Source: Rhodanobacteraceae bacterium (GTDB taxonomy: Bacteria > Pseudomonadota > Gammaproteobacteria > Xanthomonadales > SZUA-5). Taken from it: a stretch of DNA of 64,000 nt. Of this stretch, positions 44,075-51,225 are shown piece after piece. Location of the stretch: the NCBI GenBank assembly GCA_016717705.1, contig JADKFD010000009.1, forward strand, positions 1 through 64,000. The letters run 5' to 3'. The notes below the pieces were generated by a model, which was not told the DNA's origin, searched no databases, and worked only from the letters and a program-made list of their open reading frames with translations. Positions within the stretch are counted from its first letter, which is position 1, and each line of letters begins with the position of its first letter. The position numbers and the translations under genes are program-made.

Positions 44075-44203
44075 ACCACCCTCCCCGGTGCAGAACGGAC
44101 TGCGACGGACGTCGCAGCGTGGGACGAGTGTAAGCTTGGGCGTCGCTGCGCTGCCCTTGGCCGTTGGTACAGGTAGGCGCGGTCAATTTCCGGAGCAGTC
44201 ACC

Positions 44204-44563
44204 TTGAGCGATGCCCATCCCTGCCTGCGCTGCGGCGCCTGTTGCTCGGCCTTTCGCGTCGCCATGTACTGGTCGGAAGTCGACGATCGCGGCATCGACC
44301 CGGCGCTCACGCGCAAGCTCGATCCGCTGCGCGTCGAGATGCGTGTGACCGACACTGCCAGCCTGCGCTGCATCGCGCTGCAGGGCACGCTGGGCGTGGA
44401 TACCCATTGTTCGATCTACGCGGCACGCCCAAGCCCGTGCCGCGAGTTGCAGGCCGCCTGGGAAGGCGGAACGCCGAGTCCGCAATGCGATCGTGCCCGC
44501 GCGCGCCACGGACTGCCGCCGTTGACCCCAGAAGACTGGCCAGCGCCGGGGTCGGATTGCTAG
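44204..44563 (+). CDS. YkgJ-family cysteine-cluster protein
   Basis: 119 residues with the cysteine pattern CLRCGACC near the start, then a later CSIYAARPSPCRE. Members of the YkgJ/UPF0153 family probably bind an Fe-S or zinc centre. Start TTG at 44204 has GGAG 9 nt upstream and lies directly before the Cys cluster. It diverges from the lipase gene; the IS110 element lies just downstream. Confidence 0.87.
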   Translation: MSDAHPCLRCGACCSAFRVAMYWSEVDDRGIDPALTRKLDPLRVEMRVTDTASLRCIALQGTLGVDTHCSIYAARPSPCRELQAAWEGGTPSPQCDRARARHGLPPLTPEDWPAPGSDC

Positions 44564-44664
44564 GTTCTCTTTTGGTGTCCTTTCGCGGAGAACGTCGCTG
44601 TTCCGGCCAATGCTCCCGCCAACTCTCACCAAACATCACCCAAGTATCTGATCATAGGGCATTT

Positions 44665-46008
44665 TTAGGCAGCCTTTTCGGCGAGTACAAAGCCGAACTG
44701 CGCGGCCTTTCGTCGCAGCTGGCGTAGCTGTTTGTCGCGATGCTCCGACTCGAAGCGGTCGATGCCGTATTCGACGTAGGCCTTTCCTTGAGTGAGCATG
44801 GCGTAGATCAGTCGCGCCAGCTGATGCGCTGTGGCTTTAATGGCGCAGGCTTTGGGCATTCGGGCCAGTCGTGCGCGGTGCGCCGCACCAATGAAAGTGT
44901 CGCTGTTGCGCGCATTCACTGCTGCCCGCTTCAGGGCCTCGCCAACACGATTGACCGCCGGCATCGGCGCACGGCCCAGGCGCTTGCCACCACTGATCCG
45001 CGTTCCTGGCGCCAGGTTCGTCCAGGCGCAGAAGTGTTCTGAGGTGGGAAAGCGCGAGAGGTCCGGGCCGACCTCGGTGAAGATCACCAGCGCCGTGTCG
45101 ACCTCGATGGTCGGAATCGCCGTCAGGTCCACGCCCATCGCCTGGAACAGCGCTGTGCGCATGTCGCTCTGCTGTTCTGCCGTATGGCGCTTGGTCTTGC
45201 GCGCCTTGGTTCGTGGCTCCGGCGGTGGATCCGGCAGTTGCTGCAGGGCAGCGACCGCCTGCGCAATTTCGGCGTCGCATTCGGCGATATGCGCCTGGAC
45301 CAGATCGTACGTCGCCACCGCCTGCTTCAACGCCAGCAGGTGCTCGTCCCGCCACGTGCCCACCAGGCTCTTGGCGATCACTTCAGGACTGGTCCGCACG
45401 CGACGGTCGCACAGTGCCGCCAGCATCGCGCCATCGCGCTCGCCGGCCACGATGGCGCGGATGATCGCCAGGCCGCTCTTGCCCGATAGATCGGCCAGCA
45501 ATCGACCCAACTGCACGTTCATCTGCACCAGCGCCTTGTCCATGTGCTGCACGGCGCGCTGACCATCGCGGATCAGGCGCGCGCGCAAACGCACTACCGC
45601 TCGGACTGCGCACAGCGCATCGGCCGGCCGGAACGAACCCGACAGCAGACCGAACATCATCATCTGCTGGATCCACTGGCAATCGAGCACATCCGACTTG
45701 CGCGCGGCGGCACGCTTGGTCTGCCGTCCATTGACCAGGATCACCTCGAATCCGAGTCGATCCAGCACTTCGAACAGCGGAATCCAGTAAACCCCGGTCG
45801 CCTCCATCGCCACCTGACGGATTTTGCAGGACTTCAACCAATCCCCCAACGCCGACAGATCCTCGGTGAACGCGGCAAACGACCGAATCGGTTGCGCATC
45901 TCGATCAGCCGGCACGCACACATAGTGCTCGCGAGATCCGATATCGACCCCCGCCGAGTCCGGATACACCACTGACAACACCTGCCTGGGTTCCTGCTTG
46001 CGCTTCAT
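44665..46008 (-). CDS. IS110-family transposase
   Basis: 447 residues, intact. The N-terminal RuvC-like DEDD part shows AGVDIGS, VAMEATGVYW and KSDVLDC; the C-terminal transposase-20 part includes FCAWTNLAPGTRISGGKR, with the conserved Ser in ISGG. It catalyses RNA-guided excision and integration through a circular intermediate in known members. Start ATG 46008 has GGAGGAG ideally placed; ATG 46026 is a less likely start. No frameshift, so the element may still be active. Confidence 0.93.
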   Translation of the reverse strand: MKRKQEPRQVLSVVYPDSAGVDIGSREHYVCVPADRDAQPIRSFAAFTEDLSALGDWLKSCKIRQVAMEATGVYWIPLFEVLDRLGFEVILVNGRQTKRAAARKSDVLDCQWIQQMMMFGLLSGSFRPADALCAVRAVVRLRARLIRDGQRAVQHMDKALVQMNVQLGRLLADLSGKSGLAIIRAIVAGERDGAMLAALCDRRVRTSPEVIAKSLVGTWRDEHLLALKQAVATYDLVQAHIAECDAEIAQAVAALQQLPDPPPEPRTKARKTKRHTAEQQSDMRTALFQAMGVDLTAIPTIEVDTALVIFTEVGPDLSRFPTSEHFCAWTNLAPGTRISGGKRLGRAPMPAVNRVGEALKRAAVNARNSDTFIGAAHRARLARMPKACAIKATAHQLARLIYAMLTQGKAYVEYGIDRFESEHRDKQLRQLRRKAAQFGFVLAEKAA

Positions 46009-46140
46009 CGCACGCTCCTCCAACATGGGAATTGAGCGCTGGGTCAGGCCTCGGCTGAAGTTCAATCTCTCACACGAGGTCGCGACAGCAGTGACGCTGT
46101 CGGCCATCAATGAATCGAAGCCGATCAAGGCCCAGGCCAA
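46009..46140 (-). ncRNA. candidate IS110 bridge-RNA region
   Basis: IS110-group elements encode a structured bridge RNA in the non-coding stretch before the transposase. Here about 130 nt lie between the left boundary repeat and the ATG, with a perfect 7-bp hairpin (CGACAGC/GCTGTCG, 46083-46102) and a second possible stem (TCGGC/GCCGA). The region is also open in the transposase frame. Assignment is by position and structure only. Confidence 0.3.
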
Positions 46141-46238
46141 ACTCTCACGCGGGCAGCGAGCACCAGTGCGGCGACGGCCTAGGGCCCAGCGCTCACCGCC
46201 TTTTTACTCCCGAGCGGAGCGAGTACCACCTCCAGTTT

Positions 46239-46308
46239 GATGCGCGAATAAGCGCACCGACAGGGGCGACCGGGACTCTCACCGAACATGCTGTAACTTA
46301 TTGATTGC
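46239..46308 (+). repeat. J repeat, copy 1
   Basis: About 70 bp beginning GATGCGCGAATAAGCGCACC and including GACTCTCACCGAACATG and TTGATT. It matches copy 2 at 46481-46550 with only a few differences near the 3' end; the two copies are 242 bp apart. Confidence 0.88.
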
Positions 46309-46329
46309 AGGAGCGAACAATCAATGAAT

Positions 46330-46460
46330 CCGTTCGCCCTGAGCAAAGCGTCCGACGCTTTATCAGGACGCGTCGTCGAAGGGCGCCACTTGTCGCGCAC
46401 CGTCACCCTTCGACGACGCGTCCCGGTGAAGCTCTGGGACGCTTTGCTCAGGGCGAACGG
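46330..46460. repeat. 131-bp long palindrome (family K, MITE-like)
   Basis: Outer arms: CCGTTCGCCCTGAGCAAAGC followed by GTCC at 46330-46353, and the exact complement at 46437-46460. Inner arms: GGACGCGTCGTCGAAGGG at 46366-46383 and its complement at 46406-46423. It can form a long cruciform and encodes nothing recognisable. Confidence 0.88.
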
Positions 46461-46480
46461 TGGTGGAAGTGAGCCAGTTC

Positions 46481-46550
46481 GATGCGCGAATAAGCGCACC
46501 GACAGGGGCGACCGGGACTCTCACCGAACATGCCGTAAGTCTTTGATTTT
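46481..46550 (+). repeat. J repeat, copy 2
   Basis: Second 70-bp copy of the J repeat, ending TAAGTCTTTGATTTTA and joining directly to the family-B palindrome at 46553. Fragments of the same repeat lie at about 20305, 23791, 41737 (inverted) and 46612. Confidence 0.88.
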
Positions 46551-46552
46551 AA

Positions 46553-46606
46553 TGTGGGAGCGGATTTACTCCGCGAGAGCTTTCGCGGAATGAATCCGCT
46601 CCCACA
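46553..46606. repeat. complete family-B palindrome
   Basis: TGTGGGAGCGGATTTACTCC at the left pairs with the right end AATCCGCTCCCACA; an inner CCGCGAGAGCTTTCGCGG hairpin is nested. This is the clearest full copy of the family seen at 5.5, 18.1, 20.1-20.3 and 41.6 kb. Confidence 0.85.
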
Positions 46607-46649
46607 GGTTCGCTGCGCGAATAGGTGCACCGCCAGAGGCAACCAAGAC

Positions 46650-47417
46650 TCAATCGCGATAGCTCGAATCCATCCGGTCGAGCTTGCGCAGCAACGCTGG
46701 CCAGGCCAATGCGCCACCGAGATTGCGCGTGACCTGCTCGGCCTGCGCCTTTGCAGTCGCGAGAATCTGCGGATGCACCGACACCAGTTCACCACCACCA
46801 GACTGTGCCCGCAGCTGGATCGCACACGCGGTCTCGAACAGATACATCGCCAGGAAGGTGTCGGCCACATTGGCCCCGACGGTCAGCAACCCGTGGTTGC
46901 GCAGCATCAGGAAGGTGCGCGCGCCCAGATCCGCAACCAGGCGCGGTTTCTCGTCGTCGCGCAGGGCCACGCCTTCGTAGTCGTGGTAACCGAGACTGGC
47001 GAGCACGAAGATCGATTGCTGCGAAATCGGCAGCACACCGCCGCGCTGCGCCGATACGCCGATGCCGTTGACCGTGTGCGTATGCAGCACGCAATTGACG
47101 TCCGGACGCGCGGCGTGCACGGCGCTGTGGATGGTGAATCCGGCCGGATTCACCGGGAACGGCGAGTCACCGATGATGCGACCCTGGGCATCCACCTTGA
47201 CCAGGCTGGATGCGGTGATCTCCTCGAACAAAGCCCCGTAGGGGTTGATCAGGAACTGCTCATCTGGACCCGGCAACTTGGCCGAGATGTGCGTGAACAC
47301 CAGGTCAGCCCAGCCATAGGCCGCCACCAGTCGATAGCAGGCGGCCAGGTCGACGCGGATTTGCCATTCCTCGGCACTGACGGCGGCGCGCACGCCGGCG
47401 CGGATCATCGGATTCAT
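46650..47417 (-). CDS. class II aldolase/adducin family protein
   Basis: 255 residues. Metal-site residues follow the family pattern: HTHT (two His) in CVLHTHTVNG and a third in LRNHGLL. The stretch LINPYGALFEEITASSLVKVD resembles adducin-head and rhamnulose/fuculose aldolase-like enzymes. Substrate unknown. ATG 47417 has GAGG 8 nt upstream; a GTG at 47426 in the same frame is less well placed. It is the second class II aldolase in the window and shares little with the 8.9-kb one beyond the core. Confidence 0.88.
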   Translation of the reverse strand: MNPMIRAGVRAAVSAEEWQIRVDLAACYRLVAAYGWADLVFTHISAKLPGPDEQFLINPYGALFEEITASSLVKVDAQGRIIGDSPFPVNPAGFTIHSAVHAARPDVNCVLHTHTVNGIGVSAQRGGVLPISQQSIFVLASLGYHDYEGVALRDDEKPRLVADLGARTFLMLRNHGLLTVGANVADTFLAMYLFETACAIQLRAQSGGGELVSVHPQILATAKAQAEQVTRNLGGALAWPALLRKLDRMDSSYRD

Positions 47418-47567
47418 CGGCAGCACCTCGTGCGGATCGGGGCTTCCATGTTAGCGGTGCACGGGGCACGGAAGGCTCGCACAACGCGCTGGCGATGGAG
47501 GGCGCGCGTTCTGCGCCTTTCCGTGCCCCAGGGCCCCGCTTCTGCCCGCTTTTCCCGCAAAAGCAGA

Positions 47568-47588
47568 AGCCCGGCACAAGGCCGGGCT
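47568..47588 (-). terminator. terminator of the OmpA-family gene
   Basis: On the minus strand AGCCCGGC and GCCGGGCT form an 8-bp stem (5-nt loop) about 35 bp past the stop, followed by a short T-rich stretch (TCTGCTTTTG). Confidence 0.65.
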
Positions 47589-47621
47589 TCCGGGTACAGC
47601 AGTGTAGTTATCGCGAAGCGA

Positions 47622-48602
47622 TTACTGCACGTTCAGCTCGGTGCGACGGTTACGAGCGCGGCCTTCGGCCGTGTCGTTGGTGTCGATCGGCTTGGACTCG
47701 CCATAGCCATTGACCGCCGAGATCTTGGCACCAGCGACGCCGTTGCCGGTCAGGTAGTCACCGACCACCTTGGCGCGACACTCCGACAGCTTCTGGTTGT
47801 ACTCGTCGGAACCGACGGCATCGGTGTGGCCTGCAACTTCGACGCGGATGTCGTTGCCGTTCAGCACGCGCACGGCCTCGTCGAGGATCGCGATGGCGTC
47901 AGCGCGAAGCGTGCACTTGTCGAAGTCGAAGTTCACGCCGTTCAGCGTGATCGACACCGGCAGGTTCGGCGTCGGCTCTTCCGGCGGAGCCGGCGGCGGC
48001 GGGGTCGGCGGCGGCGAAGCCGGAGCCGGAGCCGGAGCCGGAGCAGCCTTCTCACCGAAATAATGCGTGAAGCCCAAGGTCACCGTGGTGTCCCAGAAGC
48101 CGGTGTCGATGTCGCCATCGCTGAAATCGGAGTACTTCTGAGCGACTTCGAAACGCAGCGCGCCGTTGTCGGTGATGTCGTACTCGAAGCCGACGATCGG
48201 ACCAACCTGGTAGCCACCGCTCTGGTAGCTGTCCACATTGTCGACTTCATTCTCGGCGTAACCGAGCGCGATGCCGAAGTACGGGTGGCCCTTACCCAGA
48301 TCGATCAGGTAGCGAACCGAAGCGTTGACGTTCCACGAGTTCCATTCCAGCGGATGATCGCTGCCGTCTTCGTCGTACTGGTTGTAGCCCAGTTCGCCTT
48401 CGACCGTCCAGTTTTCCTTGAACACATAGCCGAAACCGACGCCGGCGGCGAGGCCGTTGCCGGAAAAGCGATCCTCGTCCGACCAGCCGTAACCGAGCTT
48501 CGGCGAGATGTACCACTGGCCCTCTTCACGCGGAGCTGCGGAGGCAGCCAGCGGAAGGGCAACTGTCACCGCAAGGGCGGCGCACAAAAGCGTCTTCTTC
48601 AT
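47622..48602 (-). CDS. OmpA-family outer membrane protein
   Basis: 326 residues. Signal peptide (1-22, ending ASA), an N-terminal 8-stranded beta-barrel (about 25-190, with alternating aromatic residues and final FTHYF), a Pro-Ala linker (PAPAPAPASPPPTPPPPAPP) and a C-terminal OmpA/peptidoglycan-binding domain with NFDFDKCTLR, VAGHTDAVGSDEYN and GRARNRRTEL. It should anchor the outer membrane to the wall. ATG 48602 follows GGAG. A short inverted repeat ATTGGAC/GTCCAAT (48718-48752) lies upstream. Confidence 0.95.
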   Translation of the reverse strand: MKKTLLCAALAVTVALPLAASAAPREEGQWYISPKLGYGWSDEDRFSGNGLAAGVGFGYVFKENWTVEGELGYNQYDEDGSDHPLEWNSWNVNASVRYLIDLGKGHPYFGIALGYAENEVDNVDSYQSGGYQVGPIVGFEYDITDNGALRFEVAQKYSDFSDGDIDTGFWDTTVTLGFTHYFGEKAAPAPAPAPASPPPTPPPPAPPEEPTPNLPVSITLNGVNFDFDKCTLRADAIAILDEAVRVLNGNDIRVEVAGHTDAVGSDEYNQKLSECRAKVVGDYLTGNGVAGAKISAVNGYGESKPIDTNDTAEGRARNRRTELNVQ

Positions 48603-48984
48603 GTTCAATTCTCCAGTTGTCATCAATCCAGCCTGGGCGCCCGAGCCGTGCCATCTGGCCCGCTGCACCATCCCCGTTCTGGAAATCCGATTATGCGCTA
48701 TGTTGACCTGAATCGTTATTGGACGATGAACGATGTAGGTCCAAAGTCCAATGTCATGCACTCTGCCGCCGCTGCGGGAGTGCGCCGATGATACTGGCCA
48801 CATCCGTTCATTGGAACCCAACGAACGTCTTTTTAATGAATTCTTCCCCCTCCGGCAACGTTTGCGCCCCTTTCCGTTCAGCTTTCGCCCGGCCAGCCAG
48901 CCCGAAGGGCCGGGCAAGGGTTGCCTTTCGTCAGCCTCACGGCGACCATGCGGTCATCCAATCGCGGGAAATTCTCGATCCTCC
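48603..48984. other. divergent ompA-zur intergenic region
   Basis: 382 bp with no gene. A 7-bp inverted repeat ATTGGAC (48718-48724) and GTCCAAT (48746-48752) is spaced by about 21 bp and may be an operator for the ompA-like gene. I found no clear promoter matches for either side. Confidence 0.4.
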
Positions 48985-49458
48985 ATGCACTGCACCCATC
49001 CTGATCACGACCATGCCAGCGCGGTCATGCTCGGCCGCGTTGAACACGCGTGCGCCGAGCGCGGCCTGCGCCTGACCGAACTGAGGCGGCGCGTATTCGA
49101 ACTGATTGCCGACAGTACGCGGCCGGTGAAGGCCTACGACCTGATGGAAAAGGTGCGCAAGCAGGGCGCCGGACCCACAGCACCGCCCACCGTGTACCGC
49201 GCGCTGGATTTTCTGATGAGCCATGGTTTCGTCCATCGTCTGGAGACCCTGAACGCCTATGTCCCCTGCCCGCATCCCGAAGCGGAAGCGCATGGCAGCC
49301 AGTTCCTGATCTGTGAGCACTGTCAGGAGACGCTGGAACTGGATGCCGGCGGGATCGCCGATCGACTGCGCGCACAAGCGAAGGAACAGGGCTTCGAGCC
49401 GCGCCGTCATACCATCGAGGTCTATGGACTGTGTGCAAAATGCCGCGCCGCGCATTGA
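48985..49458 (+). CDS. zur: Fur-family transcriptional regulator, probably Zur
   Basis: 157 residues. A winged-helix DNA-binding part (RRRVFELIADSTRP, PPTVYRALDFL) is followed by a dimerisation part with zinc-binding CEHCQE and CAKC pairs. The His-rich N-terminus (HPDHDH) and absence of the extended Fur metal motif favour Zur, the zinc-uptake repressor. ATG 48985 is the first Met before the His-rich start; its ribosome site is weak. The stop overlaps the start of the downstream aspartoacylase-like gene by 19 nt. Confidence 0.88.
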   Translation: MHCTHPDHDHASAVMLGRVEHACAERGLRLTELRRRVFELIADSTRPVKAYDLMEKVRKQGAGPTAPPTVYRALDFLMSHGFVHRLETLNAYVPCPHPEAEAHGSQFLICEHCQETLELDAGGIADRLRAQAKEQGFEPRRHTIEVYGLCAKCRAAH

Positions 49459-50843
49459 TCGGCCCACTTGCGCTTGCCTTCTTGATTGCGACGGCGTCGG
49501 CGCAGAGTCCGATCGCTGCACCGCCGGTGGCGCAGTCGCCTGCACCAGCCACGAGCGCGACGACCGCAGGCACGGTCGCGGCGCCGACCGACACGTCGGC
49601 CGACGCTGCAGCGGTGGGCGCTGCGGCGATCGAGCCGGCGACTGCTGCCGAGCCGACTGCAGAGGCGGCCCAGGCGCCGCTGCCGGTCGCAGCGGACGCC
49701 CCAGGCAGTAGCGAAGCGACGCCACCGCAACCCGCGCCGCCGCCAGATCCGACCTTTGAGTTGCTGGGCAAGCGGGTCGAGCCCGGCAGCCGGGTGCGGG
49801 TGTCCTGGCGCTCCGGCGCCACTTTCATCGGCGATCCGATGGACGTGCCGATCACCGTCGTCCACGGCAATCGGCCAGGCCCGGTGTTGTGCCTGACCGG
49901 CGCGATTCACGGCGACGAACTCAACGGCGTCGAGGTGATCCGTCGCGTGCTCGGCGCGCTCGACCCGAGCGAACTGGTGGGTACCGTGGTCGGCGTGCCG
50001 ATCGTCAACATGGCCGGTTTCTCGCGCGGCTCGCGCTATCTGCCCGACCGCCGCGATCTCAACCGCTTCTTCCCCGGCAATCTCAACGGCAGCAGCGCCT
50101 CGCGCATCGCCCACGACTTCTTCAACCGCATCGCGCGGAGTTGCGATGCCATTGTCGACTTCCACACCGGCTCTTTCGACCGCTCGAACCTGCCCCAGGT
50201 GCGCGGCGACATGCGCCTGTCGATGGTGGTCGAGCTCACCCGCGGCTTCGGCGCCACCTCGGTGCTGCATACGCCGGGCGCCATTGGCATGTTGCGGCGT
50301 GCGGCAACCGATGCCGGCATACCGGCAGTCACCTTCGAACTCGGCGCTCCGGTGCGGCTGGAGCCGATCGAGATCGAGCATGGTGTCACTGCCATCGAAA
50401 CGCTGATGAACAACCTCGGCATGACCCAGCGCGTGCGCCAGTGGCGCGAACCGCAGCCGATCTTCTACGAGTCGCGCTGGGTACGCGTCATGCGCCCGGG
50501 CATGCTGTTCACCGACGTCAAGCTCGGCGACCGTGTGCGCCAGGGACAACGCCTCGGCCGGGTGATCAATCCGCTCAACGACGAGACCTCGGAACTGGTT
50601 GCCCCGGTGCGCGGACGCGTACTCGGCATGGCGCTGAATCAGGTGGTCTTGCCCGGCTACGCCGCCTTTCACGTCGGCGAAGAGGCATCCGAGGCGCAGC
50701 TCATCCGCGATGCTGCGCGCGCCCTGGTGGTGCCGGACGAAACCGAGAGCATGGACCAGGGTGCAACCTCGACGCCGGTGGAGGGTTCCACCGAGCAGGT
50801 CGACGAATACACCCCGGAGGTCGAAGGCGACGCCACCGAGTAG
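49440..50843 (+). CDS. exported succinylglutamate desuccinylase/aspartoacylase family protein
   Basis: 467 residues. A signal peptide (about 1-22) and a long Ala/Pro/Thr linker (to about 100) precede an M14-type zinc enzyme domain. Zinc ligands are in IHGDELNG (His and Glu) and DFHTGSF (His), with a C-terminal lipoyl-like beta part (PVRGRVLGMALNQVVLPGYA). It removes acyl groups or acts on amide bonds outside the cytoplasm; substrate unknown. ATG 49440 overlaps zur; GTG 49431 is an alternative. The overlap suggests joint transcription. Confidence 0.88.
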   Translation: MPRRALIGPLALAFLIATASAQSPIAAPPVAQSPAPATSATTAGTVAAPTDTSADAAAVGAAAIEPATAAEPTAEAAQAPLPVAADAPGSSEATPPQPAPPPDPTFELLGKRVEPGSRVRVSWRSGATFIGDPMDVPITVVHGNRPGPVLCLTGAIHGDELNGVEVIRRVLGALDPSELVGTVVGVPIVNMAGFSRGSRYLPDRRDLNRFFPGNLNGSSASRIAHDFFNRIARSCDAIVDFHTGSFDRSNLPQVRGDMRLSMVVELTRGFGATSVLHTPGAIGMLRRAATDAGIPAVTFELGAPVRLEPIEIEHGVTAIETLMNNLGMTQRVRQWREPQPIFYESRWVRVMRPGMLFTDVKLGDRVRQGQRLGRVINPLNDETSELVAPVRGRVLGMALNQVVLPGYAAFHVGEEASEAQLIRDAARALVVPDETESMDQGATSTPVEGSTEQVDEYTPEVEGDATE

Positions 50844-50864
50844 TCGGGTGACGCCACGGCGCGC

Positions 50865-51209
50865 TCAGACGACTTCTGCAGCGCGCCCGACCCAGCCATC
50901 CAGGATGTGTTGCTCGGCTGCCGCAATATCGATGATCCGGCACCCGGCCCAATGGGTGTTTTCGGTGCGCGCCGCTTCACACCAGAGGCACTGGATGCCG
51001 ACTTCCACCCGCCGCCGCTGGCGTTCGCCGTCGGTCAGCAGGAACTGCACCTGGTAAAGACTGCCTTCGGCAACCGGGCGCGGGCAGATCAGCATCATGC
51101 CATCGACCGACAGATTGCCGATGCGGCCGATGGTCTTGCCGGTCATGGCGTCGGTGACCAGGATGGACTCGCCTGCCCGCTTGCGTACTGATCGCCTGGC
51201 TGATGACAT
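50865..51209 (-). CDS. PilZ-domain protein
   Basis: 114 residues with RRSVRKR near the start and NLSVDGMML further on, the two c-di-GMP-contact motifs (RxxxR and [DN]xSxxG). The rest folds as a six-stranded barrel ending GWVGRA. It is a c-di-GMP receptor candidate that could respond to the diguanylate cyclase at 18.2 kb. ATG 51209 has GGAG 9 nt upstream. It lies 16 nt past the DUF1631 gene, so the two probably share a transcript. Confidence 0.9.
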   Translation of the reverse strand: MSSARRSVRKRAGESILVTDAMTGKTIGRIGNLSVDGMMLICPRPVAEGSLYQVQFLLTDGERQRRRVEVGIQCLWCEAARTENTHWAGCRIIDIAAAEQHILDGWVGRAAEVV

Positions 51210-51225
51210 GAACTCGGCTCCAGGA

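Larger units (their letters stand above)
44622..46148 (-). mobile_element. IS110-family insertion element (boundaries tentative)
   Basis: The transposase gene is flanked by an 8-bp direct repeat ACTCTCAC at 44622-44629 and 46141-46148, giving a unit of about 1.5 kb, normal for IS110. The element has only about 35 nt behind the transposase and about 130 nt ahead of it, consistent with the IS110 group, which has no terminal inverted repeats. The 8-bp sequence also occurs inside the nearby J repeats (ACTCTCACCGAACATG), suggesting the element targets or derives from that repeat. Confidence 0.5.
46009..46649. other. non-coding repeat island upstream of the IS110 transposase
   Basis: The 640-bp gap between the transposase and the aldolase gene contains, in order, the IS end, J repeat copy 1, a 131-bp long palindrome, J repeat copy 2, a family-B palindrome and a partial J copy (about 46612-46655). 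No gene is seen. Confidence 0.7.

Noticed and set aside
46009..46140. N-terminal extension of the IS110 transposase
   Set aside because: The frame is open, but the ATG at 46008 has an ideal ribosome site and family homology starts there.
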